Position numbers and translations under genes: made by a program | From: Pirellulales bacterium | GTDB lineage: Bacteria; Planctomycetota; Planctomycetia; Pirellulales; Lacipirellulaceae | Length of the DNA: 64,000 nt | Direction of reading: 5' to 3' | Assembly: GCA_028279215.1 (NCBI GenBank) | Contig: JANQOF010000063.1 | Span: 1 to 64,000, forward strand | Part shown: positions 10,034 to 18,356 of the stretch, one piece after another | Layout: each line of letters starts with the position of its first letter | Numbering within the stretch: position 1 is the first letter of the stretch | Notes under the pieces: generated by a model | Told to the model about the DNA's origin: nothing | The model's database searches: none | Seen by the model: the letters and a program-made list of their open reading frames with translations, nothing else

Positions 10034-10672
10034 CTAATCCATTTCCATCTCGTGCTGGACCGCCCACACAGCGGCTTGCGTCCGATCGCTGACGCCTAAT
10101 TTGCGTAGTACGTGTTGGACGTGTTCTTTCACCGTTTCGTAGCTGATGCCAAGCGCTTCGGCAATTTCCTTGTTCGTGAGACCGAAGGATAGCTGCTTCA
10201 ACACTTCGAGTTCCCGCTTGGTAAGCGGCACCTCGATCTCCAAATCGGAATCCGAATCACCCAGTGGCCCTGAAACCCTTCGCAAGTCGTCCCTCGACCA
10301 AGCCGTACCCCCATTGGCGACCTCGGTGATCGCCGTAGTCAATTCGTCGCGCTTGACATCTTTTGTCAGGTAACCCGCGGCGCCGAGGGCCACCGCGCGG
10401 GCGATGTAGGTCGGCAGTCCGTACGCCGAGAACATCAATACCGGTAGCTGCGGTTTGAGCTTTCTGATTTCCGCGAGGCACCTCAGGCCGTCGATCTCAG
10501 GCATCCGAACGTCGAGCAGCACGACGTCGAGCTGGATTTTCTTGACATACGCGAGTGCCTCGGCTCCGTTCTCCGCCTCGGCAACGATGTGTATGTCGGC
10601 GGGCGACAGCATCTGCCTTACGCCGACCCTCACGACTGGGTGGTCGTCGACCACCAGCAGCTTGATCGCCAT
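10034..10672 (-). CDS. NarL/FixJ-family response regulator (REC + LuxR HTH)
   Basis: 'LLVVDDHPVVRVGVRQML...DVVLLDVRMPEIDGL...LTKREREVL-like LTKRELEVLKQLSFGLTNKEIAEALGISYETVKEHVQHVLRKLGVSDRTQAAVWAV'. Confidence 0.96.
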   Translation of the reverse strand: MAIKLLVVDDHPVVRVGVRQMLSPADIHIVAEAENGAEALAYVKKIQLDVVLLDVRMPEIDGLRCLAEIRKLKPQLPVLMFSAYGLPTYIARAVALGAAGYLTKDVKRDELTTAITEVANGGTAWSRDDLRRVSGPLGDSDSDLEIEVPLTKRELEVLKQLSFGLTNKEIAEALGISYETVKEHVQHVLRKLGVSDRTQAAVWAVQHEMEMD

Positions 10673-10941
10673 GGGATTCGGTCCTTACCACAGCGCGCGA
10701 CACCCAATCCAGAGCTGGCTGTGGAATTGAAAAGTTGGGAAACGGGCCCTATACGATTCACTATGGTCCCCCAACCATGCTAGTACCACTCTACCATATG
10801 TGCGGCTTCTCGCAAGCAAAGAGGCAATATGCTGGGGCTCGAAAAAGTTCGTTTGTTGTCGCCAAAGGTACTACGACTGCGATAGTTGTTACGTGCCAAA
10901 TCGCTGTTGCCTGCTACTGGTGAATCTCACATACTTTCGAC

Positions 10942-10965
10942 CTTGCCATCGTTACCGATGGCAAG
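10942..10965 (+). terminator. Terminator-like hairpin
   Basis: Perfect 10-bp stem CTTGCCATCG-TTAC-CGATGGCAAG followed by TTTGTCTTGCTTT; lies just upstream of the gene at 10972. Confidence 0.5.
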
Positions 10966-10971
10966 TTTGTC

Positions 10972-11859
10972 TTGCTTTACCCGCTATCATCTGCCACGCA
11001 TCTGCCCATGCTGCCCACGCCAGCGCTCTCGGTCAACGAACTCACTACCTATCGTTGGACCTTGGACGAGGACATCTACTTCGCGAAGAGAACGGGCTTC
11101 AACGCCATTGGCCTTTGGCGGCGAAAGGTCAGCGACTTCGGCGAAGCGCGTGCCATCGAGTTGCTCGCCGATTCGGGATTGGCGGTTAGCTGCTTGGGTT
11201 GGGCCGGCGGGTTCACCGGCGGCGATGGTCGCTCGCTCGAAGAGAGTATTCGCGATGGCCTGGCCGCCGTGGGCATGGCGGCGCGAGTGAATGCGGATTG
11301 CCTGATTGTGGTAGCCGGTGGGCAAAACAACCACATCCGTGCCCACCGCGACCGGCTGTTTCGGCAGGCGCTCGACGATTTGTTGATGGCCGCCGAAGTG
11401 GCCAACGTGCCGCTTGCACTCAAGCCAATGCATCCAAATTGTGGCCGCGATTGGACGTTCCAAAGTGATTTGGAAGAGGCGATCGAGTTTGTGTCGAGTT
11501 ATCGCTCGCCCTATTTGCGGTTGATCTACGATCATTACCAGTTCCCAGAAGTTGCTAACGACCCGTCGTTGCTTGGCGACTTGGTGCCTCACTTGGCCCT
11601 CGTGCAACTTGGCGACGCTCGCCTGCCACATAGTATCGATCAAGAACGCTGCCCGCTCGGCCGGGGAGTCTTGCCCGTGTGGCGCACAGTCAACGCACTG
11701 CTTGGTGCCGGGTATGCCGGTATGTTCGACGTCGAGTTGATGGGTGCCGAGATCGAGTCGTCCGACTACGAGCAATTGCTCCTCGACACGCGCCGAGCGT
11801 TTGACGCCAGTCTGCCATCGGCACTTCGCATGGCCGAGTTGGCCGAGCGATCGGATTGA
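10972..11859 (+). CDS. Sugar phosphate isomerase/epimerase-like TIM-barrel protein
   Basis: 'ELTTYRWTLDEDIYFAKRTGFNAIGLWRRKVSDFGEARAIELLADSGLAVSCLGWAGGFTG...IYDHYQF...LVQLGDAR...FDVELMG' AP-endonuclease-2/xylose-isomerase-like fold. Start could be 10999. Confidence 0.85.
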   Translation: MLYPLSSATHLPMLPTPALSVNELTTYRWTLDEDIYFAKRTGFNAIGLWRRKVSDFGEARAIELLADSGLAVSCLGWAGGFTGGDGRSLEESIRDGLAAVGMAARVNADCLIVVAGGQNNHIRAHRDRLFRQALDDLLMAAEVANVPLALKPMHPNCGRDWTFQSDLEEAIEFVSSYRSPYLRLIYDHYQFPEVANDPSLLGDLVPHLALVQLGDARLPHSIDQERCPLGRGVLPVWRTVNALLGAGYAGMFDVELMGAEIESSDYEQLLLDTRRAFDASLPSALRMAELAERSD

Positions 11860-11868
11860 TCGACTTTC

Positions 11869-12300
11869 GTGCAAGACTTCTTGGTCATCAACGATCGGAT
11901 CGCCATCCGTCGCGACGAGTTGCAATTCTCCTTCTCGCGTAGTCCTGGGCCCGGCGGCCAAAACGTCAACAAGGTGAACTCCAAGGCAACTCTCAAATGG
12001 CGCTACGCCGACTCGCCGTGGCTGCCGGACGATGTCAAGCAGCGATTTGGCAAGCTGTTTGCCAAGCGAATCAACGCCGATGGCAACCTGATTCTCTCTA
12101 GCAGCCGCTTTCGCGAGCAGCGACGCAACATCGACGACTGCTTGGAAAAGCTCAAGCAGTTGGTCTCGGCGGCGACCGTGGTGCCGCGGGTACGCAAGCG
12201 GCCCAAGAAGTCGGCTGCCGCGAACGCCCGGCGGCTGGAAGAAAAACGGCGCCGTGCGGATCGGAAGCAGAGTCGACGTCCGCCCAAGTTCGACGACTAG
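11869..12300 (+). CDS. arfB: Alternative ribosome-rescue factor (GGQ class-I RF-like, ArfB/YaeJ)
   Basis: 'ELQFSFSRSPGPGGQNVNKVNSKATLKW' GGQ motif and Lys/Arg-rich C-terminal tail; GTG start. Confidence 0.88.
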   Translation: MQDFLVINDRIAIRRDELQFSFSRSPGPGGQNVNKVNSKATLKWRYADSPWLPDDVKQRFGKLFAKRINADGNLILSSSRFREQRRNIDDCLEKLKQLVSAATVVPRVRKRPKKSAAANARRLEEKRRRADRKQSRRPPKFDD

Positions 12301-12458
12301 AGCGTGCTTCGGATAGCTGTAGCGATGTTGGCGCAAACGAGTCAAGTCCGGCGAGGCGGCCGAAGCACGCGAATCTGCATGATTCGTCGATGCAGGCCAA
12401 CGTAGCCGGATGCACACGCCGTAAGCGGGCACGCTACAGATAGGCGAAGGGCGCTCTA
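12298..12458. repeat. MITE-like element with 27-bp imperfect terminal inverted repeats
   Basis: Left end TAGAGCGTGCTTCGGATAGCTGTAGCG (12298-12324) vs reverse complement of right end TAGAGCGCCCTTCGCCTATCTGTAGCG (12432-12458): 22/27 identical; TA at both outer ends; no coding content. Confidence 0.55.
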
Positions 12459-12561
12459 GTGCGTGCCAACTCTTGAAGGGGCGATCGATTGACGCCATGT
12501 TGTGGGGGTTCGACAAACAGTCGTTCTTGCCTTCCACGTATTCATCCGGAGTTCGCTCGCC

Positions 12562-13665
12562 ATGCGGTACGACCAAGCCATCGACTCGCTGTTGGAAACC
12601 AATCTCGCCTGCAAGCCCGGCGAGCGGCTGGCGATCGTCACCGACACGGCGCCCTTCACAACAAGCGATTCGCTGATTCCCGCACGAGTCGCGCTGGCGG
12701 AACGAATCGCCGAAATGGCGGGCGAGCGCTCGGTCGACACGTTGGTGGCCACGTATCCTGGCGGCCAGGAATCGGGGGCCGAACCGCCAATCAACGTCTT
12801 CCAAGCGGTTTATCCGACCGGCTTCACCGAATACCTCGAAGAAACCAATCTGCGAGCACCGCTGCTCGATAAGAGCGTCACCCCCGGCGACCTTGCCAAG
12901 CTCGAAAAGTACGTGTCCGCGGCGAGCGACGCGATCGACGTGTTGCTGGTCCTCTCGGGCTCGAGCATTTCGCACACCAATTTCCGCAGACTGCTCACGC
13001 GAACCGGCGTGGCCCGTGCGGCAACGATGCCTGGCGTCGAGCTCGAGATGTTCGCCGGAGTGATGACCGCCAACTGGCAGCTGGTCGAACGACGCAGCCA
13101 GGCCGCTGCCGAGGCCTTGACCACCGCAGAGTCGGCCGTAGTGCACAGCGCCGGTGGTCGGGTACTGCGGTTTTCGCTCGCCGGCCGCGATGGCATCGCC
13201 GATACCGGCATCATCAACTCCGCTGGCCAGTTCGGAAACCTGCCAGGCGGCGAAGGCTTCATCGCTCCGATCGAGGGCACCGCCGAAGGCCAACTGTCGG
13301 TCGGCCCGCCGGATGAACCTGGCAAGTGGTGGTTCCAATTCGAGAGGGGTAACCTCGTTTCGGTCCACGGCGATCCTCCGTTCGCCCAAACACTGGACGA
13401 GGTGTTCGCCGCCCATCCTCTGGCCCGCAACCTTGCTGAGCTCGGTGTCGGCACCAACGAAAAAGCCAAACCTTGCGACAGCGTCTTGGAGGCCGAGAAG
13501 ATCCTCGGTACCATCCATCTGGCCGTTGGCGATAACGCGGGCTTCGGCGGCAATGTCAGCGTGCCGTACCACCAAGACTTCATCGTGTACCAGCCAACGC
13601 TCGTGCTGCACAGTTCGAGCGGCGAACAGCGATTGGTGGACGCCGGCAACTTGACGGTCGATTGA
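12562..13665 (+). CDS. Aminopeptidase (M29 family-like)
   Basis: 'MRYDQAIDSLLETNLACKPGERLAIVTDT...GVELEMFAGVMTANW...GRVLRFSLAGRDGIADTGIINSAGQFGNLPGGEGFIAPIEGTAEGQL...LAELGVGTNEKAKPCDSVLEAEKILGTIHLAVGDNAGFGGNVSVPYHQDFIV' M29 signature. Confidence 0.88.
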   Translation: MRYDQAIDSLLETNLACKPGERLAIVTDTAPFTTSDSLIPARVALAERIAEMAGERSVDTLVATYPGGQESGAEPPINVFQAVYPTGFTEYLEETNLRAPLLDKSVTPGDLAKLEKYVSAASDAIDVLLVLSGSSISHTNFRRLLTRTGVARAATMPGVELEMFAGVMTANWQLVERRSQAAAEALTTAESAVVHSAGGRVLRFSLAGRDGIADTGIINSAGQFGNLPGGEGFIAPIEGTAEGQLSVGPPDEPGKWWFQFERGNLVSVHGDPPFAQTLDEVFAAHPLARNLAELGVGTNEKAKPCDSVLEAEKILGTIHLAVGDNAGFGGNVSVPYHQDFIVYQPTLVLHSSSGEQRLVDAGNLTVD

Positions 13666-13676
13666 CCGACGGTCAC

Positions 13677-13829
13677 CTATTTCAACACGAAGAACATCGC
13701 GACGAGCACCAAGATCGAAAGCGTCAGTTCGCCGACGTGATCGGCGCCGATATCGATGCCCGACAGGTCGAACGGCGTAACACCGGTCGCGGCGATCAGA
13801 ATGGCGGCAATCACAATCAGCGGACGCAT
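13677..13829 (-). CDS. Small two-TM membrane protein (50 aa)
   Basis: Manual translation: MRPLIVIAAILIAATGVTPFDLSGIDIGADHVGELTLSILVLVAMFFVLK*; two hydrophobic helices. Below the ORF-track length cutoff; no clear SD. Confidence 0.5.
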   Translation of the reverse strand: MRPLIVIAAILIAATGVTPFDLSGIDIGADHVGELTLSILVLVAMFFVLK

Positions 13830-14044
13830 TGGCAGGGAGACTCGTCGGGAAAAGCGGCAGATTCTTCATGAAGCGTAGCTCATCGGCGGCCGACTGTTGT
13901 TCAGCGAAACGCAATTTTCGGATTTGACGATTGCAGGGCGCGGCCAGGATCCACCAATGTCGACCAATTCTGAGTTCCGCCCCGTTTACTCCCCACTGTG
14001 AAAAAAACCCTTCTCCTAAACCGTTGCGGGCCAAAGCTTTCGGT

Positions 14045-14100
14045 TTTTGCCCCAAGAGCGCCATTCGAAACACGATTCATTGGGGCAAAACTCCACTCGT
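14045..14100. repeat. Inverted repeat (11-bp arms)
   Basis: TTTTGCCCCAA (14045-14055) / TTGGGGCAAAA (14090-14100); a further copy of TTGGGGCAAAA at 14199-14209. Confidence 0.6.
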
Positions 14101-14232
14101 GTCGTGAGCCAGCGAACCTCTAAACCGTTTCCCTTAAACAATTTGTGGATTCGGGAGTCCATCGACCCAACCAGATTTAGCCCCAGTGTTTCCCACAGTT
14201 GGGGCAAAACCAAACGTGAGTGCCAATCGGGA

Positions 14233-14286
14233 GGGTGCGTGCAAAGCACCGCCGCAGGGAGACAACCCGGGTGGTTGCACGCACCC
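14233..14286. repeat. Inverted repeat / long hairpin (12-bp perfect arms)
   Basis: GGGTGCGTGCAA (14233-14244) and TTGCACGCACCC (14275-14286), 30-nt loop. Confidence 0.7.
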
Positions 14287-14613
14287 CACCTGCAACCAGC
14301 ACTCGCCACTACACAACCAAGTTTCCAAAGAGCTGCCCAAAGAAGGATGCACCTTCATGATCAAGCACATCCATTAGATCAATTTGGTCGTCGGATTCCA
14401 CAACGATTTTTGGCCATCTTTGGCGGAGCAGAGACAAAAACGAGGCACCTACTCTTGGACAATTGCGGAAGTGCCGAACGTGCCTCCGCGTTTCACGCCG
14501 GGGATTCCCTATACGCCAACGGCGTTGACAGCCACGGCTTTAACTCGACGGCGTCGTCCTACTCAGCCTGTTCCGAGCCAGCGTAAGTGCATCAACAGGG
14601 CCTCCAGCGCCCT

Positions 14614-14733
14614 ACGGTACAAAATCGCACGAATCTGAGCGGTACCCTAGAATAGAATTGGGCGTAGCCATTATCGCGGGTGAAAAACCGCGCGCCCCCG
14701 TGGGGCACGAAAGGTGAATCATTAAGGACCTGC
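14614..14733. repeat. ~120-bp direct repeat, copy 1
   Basis: ACGGTACAAAATCGCACgAATCtGA...CCCTAGAATAGAATtg.GGCGTAGCCA...TGAAAA..CGCGCGCCCCCGTGGGGCACGAAAGGTGAATCaTTAAGGACCTGC; aligns end to end with 16437-16557. Confidence 0.85.
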
Positions 14734-14776
14734 AGAGGTGATGTCTACCGTGGTGCCGCCATGCGTCAGACGCCGT

Positions 14777-16267
14777 CTAGTTAGCAAACTTCCAGTGTCC
14801 GTCGAAGTAATAGAAGCGAAGCGCTTCTCGTGTCTGGGGAGAACCCAAAACCGTTGTTCTTCCGGTCAACTCCATGTTCCGTCGATCGATGCCTTTGAGT
14901 GTTTCACTGAAGTGTCTATAGCCATGTCTCTTTCGTTCGAACTGACTCAGCCAGTGCCCTTGGACTATCGCAGACTCGACATCGTTTGGCGTAACGAGTT
15001 CACAAAGCAAAGCCCAGGCATCAGCGGCTTCCATTGGTTTTCCAAGTCGCACAATCAAGTTGTCCAGATCGGCGTGCAGTTGGCTAGTAAGCTTGGCATC
15101 GTCAGACCAATCCTCGCCGTCATCGGGCAGGGGGAGATTGTCAAATCGCGCATCCGTCTGTCCCTGAAACCCCGGATGGAGCAATCGAAGGTGGCCTAAC
15201 CGCGCAATCGTGCGCACGCGGACATCCTCGTCTTGTTCCAGACGCGCCATTGCAGCAACTAGTTGCTTGGCGCCGGGGCGGTCGCACAATCGGCTGACGA
15301 TAACTGCCGCAGATAGTCGTTCATCCGCATCCTCATCGGACATTCGCTTCTCAACAGTGGCAAATAGTCGCCTCGACGACGTCTCGCCAATCTCGGTGAG
15401 CGCCCACGCAGCCGTCAATCGGAGATGGATCGACTTTGGCGCACGTCCAAAGACTCTCGGATGTTGCAGTGCTTCGCCAGGACGGACTCTTGTGAAGACA
15501 TCTTCGTACTCGATTGGTTGGTTGAGAATCCCAATTAGGTCTTCACTGGCGGAAACCGCGGACTTTCCGGCCCTCGCCAGCCGTTTGCTGGCCGCCAGTT
15601 GGTATGCTGGACTATCGTTTTCGCGCAACAACGATCGACATAGACGGATCGTGCCTTCCGAATCGTCAAGCGCGGCTATCCAGTCGGTCGATGCTGGAAA
15701 CTCTTTTTGCTGCAGAGCATGCAGAAGCACTTCCTGCTGTTCTGTGCTGCCTCGAGTCACGCGAACGAAGGCGCTTAGCGCTGATTGGCGTATTTGTCGT
15801 GAAGAGGCGTCCTTCCTCAGGTCTCTTAGTCGTGGGGCCGCATCATACGCCGGGGGTCCAATCGTACCCAAAGCAATCGTGGTCGCTGACTTAACCAATT
15901 GGTTAGCGTCATCCAACGCCGCAATAAGATCTGGAAGGAAATCCTTGACGAAGGAAGCCTTCCGTTGTCCAAAGACGCCGAGTGCCTGGGCCGCGCTCGC
16001 TCTCACGACGGGATCGGAGTCTCTCAATGCTGTCTTGAATTCGGGCAAGAGTGCTTCAGGCCGATTCGCGTAGCGGGCAATGTCCATCATCGCGCCGGTT
16101 CTAGCCTGGCGGCGGCCAAGATCGCGGAGGGAAGCGACAACTGACTCAAACGGCCTCCCATTAATTGAATCCACCTCGGATTCAGCTGACGGACCTGCAT
16201 GCGATCGCACTGCCAGGGCACAGGAGAATACTACCGTTAACGCCAATGTTGAAAGTCGAAGCGCCAT
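14777..16267 (-). CDS. Secreted HEAT-repeat protein
   Basis: Signal peptide MALRLSTLALTVVFSCALAVRSHA; repeated 'LPEFKTALRDSDPVVRASAAQALGVFG', 'LIAALDDANQLVKSATTIALGTIG', 'RLTAAWALTEIG'. Start shortened from 16336 to ATG at 16267. Confidence 0.85.
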   Translation of the reverse strand: MALRLSTLALTVVFSCALAVRSHAGPSAESEVDSINGRPFESVVASLRDLGRRQARTGAMMDIARYANRPEALLPEFKTALRDSDPVVRASAAQALGVFGQRKASFVKDFLPDLIAALDDANQLVKSATTIALGTIGPPAYDAAPRLRDLRKDASSRQIRQSALSAFVRVTRGSTEQQEVLLHALQQKEFPASTDWIAALDDSEGTIRLCRSLLRENDSPAYQLAASKRLARAGKSAVSASEDLIGILNQPIEYEDVFTRVRPGEALQHPRVFGRAPKSIHLRLTAAWALTEIGETSSRRLFATVEKRMSDEDADERLSAAVIVSRLCDRPGAKQLVAAMARLEQDEDVRVRTIARLGHLRLLHPGFQGQTDARFDNLPLPDDGEDWSDDAKLTSQLHADLDNLIVRLGKPMEAADAWALLCELVTPNDVESAIVQGHWLSQFERKRHGYRHFSETLKGIDRRNMELTGRTTVLGSPQTREALRFYYFDGHWKFAN

Positions 16268-16436
16268 GGTGACCCCTGAGATTCGCGATGTGCATGAATT
16301 GACCTCACTTGCGGATTGTATCCGCGAGCAGTTCAACAGACCATTTCTTCAACGGATAGCGGCTTTCACACAGGGAGAATGCTGTGTTGTGCGCGGCATC
16401 GACGTTCGACACCTACTCGTCGAGCCATGGTGCGTC

Positions 16437-16557
16437 ACGGTACAAAATCGCACAAATCCGAACCTTCCCCTAGAATAGAATCACGGCGTAGCCAGTACTG
16501 AAAGTGAAAAGACGCGCGCCCCCGTGGGGCACGAAAGGTGAATCGTTAAGGACCTGC
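16437..16557. repeat. ~120-bp direct repeat, copy 2
   Basis: See copy 1 (14614-14733); same orientation, 1823 bp apart. Confidence 0.85.
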
Positions 16558-16714
16558 CGAGTCGCATCAGGCCCACCACGAGACGATCACCTACCTACAG
16601 GGGCGCGCTTGTCTTCACGTCGGCTAGTAATCCCCGCCCACCCCGCCCAACCGATCTGTCCACCTCGGTTGGGCGAGGTCACCCGGCGCGTGCGGGGGGG
16701 AAACGCGTCGGGGG

Positions 16715-18103
16715 TTAGGCGGAGCCTCTTGACCGGAGCGCCGCAAATCCAAACAAACTGGCCAAGGCCGACAGCGCGACGCTCGCCGGCTCTGGTATCC
16801 GTGCAACGAACGGGCGGTTGGCGATGTACTCGGCCACGTCGCTGCCGAGAACTTGTCCCTCCAGATCATCGAAGAAGAAGTGAACTCCTAGGTACACCCG
16901 GCTGCGTCCGTTCTCTTCCATGGCTTGGCTGAACGATGTAAACGAACGCTCGACGCCTGGCAGCTCCTCCGACGTGAGCGTGAACGCCACGTCGTCGGTG
17001 CCGTAGAAGTCCGCGAGCGTCGAGAACAATGCCCCACCAAACGTCGCGTGTCCCGACACATAGGTAGGGAAGGGCGGCGTGAAGTCGTCGGTCGAACTAT
17101 TCGGATCGTCGCCCGGCGACCCAAGCGGCACCCAATCGGGATCGATCTCGGTCAATGGGTTGCCGTCTTCGTCCGCGCGACGAATCGCGGAGATGGGCCG
17201 CCAAAAGTCGTAGTCGTACTTGGAAGTCCACGACACGATGCCGGCATCAACCATAGCCACGGTTGCGCGAGCAAAGAGCTCGGCGTTTTCGTCCGCCGTG
17301 TTGCCCTGCTGGTCGGCAACCGCTTGCAGCACTTGATTGAACAGCCGCATGGGTGTTCCCAACCCAAAGCGATCGTACGCCCAGAACAACCCAATCTCGG
17401 TTTCCTCGTCGGTGCGCGAAGAATTTTGAAGCGCGCCTTTGTCTTTCACCTCGTTAAAGGCTTGGGCATACTCTGGACTCGTTAGTGCGGGAATCGGCGG
17501 AGCCGTGAACTGGTCGCCCGACTGAATCGAGAACGGTCGAACGTCGCCCCACACCGGGCCCCAAGCCTCCTGATCTGGGTTCAATAGATCGGGCTCCCAG
17601 CGCCCCACATCGCCGCTGGGCACAAACTGCACGTCGGCGTCGTAACCATCGCCGGCGCGTCGCGCAACGATGGACGAGCCTATCGACGCGCCCAGTTGCG
17701 TGCCGGCCACCTTATCCGGGCCGTCGGGAATATTGTCAAGACTATCGGCCAGGTCGACAGCAAGTGTCGGCTCTAGCGCCGGATAGTTCGAGCTCAATAC
17801 GGTATAAGCCGCTTGTGCCGCGGCCGCGTCGCGAGACACGGCGCCAAAGACTGGGGCAATTTCGCCGGTATAATCGTAGAACGGTTTGCCTGCAGCAGCC
17901 GAAAGCTGAAATGCGTCGTAGATGGCCAAGTTCGTCATCGCCATCGTACGCGATGCTTGACCGGGGTGCTGTTCGACCAGATCGGCGGCGAGTACATCCG
18001 CCGCGATCCGATTCCAATCGATCACAATGTCTGCCCTGGCGAATTGGCAGAATGAAGAAACTACGGCGCAAAACAACAACCATCGAAAAAGATTGCCATG
18101 CAT
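16715..18103 (-). CDS. Vanadium-dependent haloperoxidase / PAP2-like protein with PEP-CTERM sorting signal
   Basis: 'YDYDFWRPISAIRRADEDGNP', 'PPFPTYVSGHATFGGALFSTLADFYG', 'SRVYLGVHFFFDDLEGQVLGSDVAEYI' and C-terminal 'IPEPASVALSALASLFGFAALRSRGSA'. ATG 18103 with AGGAG upstream. Confidence 0.9.
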   Translation of the reverse strand: MHGNLFRWLLFCAVVSSFCQFARADIVIDWNRIAADVLAADLVEQHPGQASRTMAMTNLAIYDAFQLSAAAGKPFYDYTGEIAPVFGAVSRDAAAAQAAYTVLSSNYPALEPTLAVDLADSLDNIPDGPDKVAGTQLGASIGSSIVARRAGDGYDADVQFVPSGDVGRWEPDLLNPDQEAWGPVWGDVRPFSIQSGDQFTAPPIPALTSPEYAQAFNEVKDKGALQNSSRTDEETEIGLFWAYDRFGLGTPMRLFNQVLQAVADQQGNTADENAELFARATVAMVDAGIVSWTSKYDYDFWRPISAIRRADEDGNPLTEIDPDWVPLGSPGDDPNSSTDDFTPPFPTYVSGHATFGGALFSTLADFYGTDDVAFTLTSEELPGVERSFTSFSQAMEENGRSRVYLGVHFFFDDLEGQVLGSDVAEYIANRPFVARIPEPASVALSALASLFGFAALRSRGSA

Positions 18104-18356
18104 CTTCTCGCTCCTGGCTTCGTGAACTGAATTTAGAAATCGCAACGGTGGACAGAAAAGCCTCGGTGGGACGTTCCCCCCACCTACCACCTGCACAGTT
18201 CACACGATTGAATCGGCGCCAGACTCATCGCGTCCCTGTTCCGGAAAGGAAGGTTAACACCGTTCAGCCAGATTGCCATAAGCTGTCAGAAAAAATTTGC
18301 AAGAAACCGGCGATGTGCTGGCGCTAGAGAAGGTGGCGAAGCAACGCAAGCTTCCG

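Noticed and set aside
12152-12415. 87-aa minus-strand ORF over the MITE-like element (MHPATLACIDESCRFACFGRLAGLDS...)
   Set aside because: Coincides with the inverted-repeat element and the arfB 3' end; more likely a spurious ORF from repeat DNA.
10987-14073. 1028-aa minus-strand ORF
   Set aside because: It lies antisense across three well-supported plus-strand genes (TIM-barrel protein, arfB, M29 aminopeptidase) and the translation shows no domain motifs and Arg/Gln/His-rich composition typical of shadow ORFs in GC-rich DNA.
14016-14638. Several short ORFs (60-180 aa) on both strands
   Set aside because: Overlapping in multiple frames, composition atypical, no recognisable domain; treated as non-coding or decayed.
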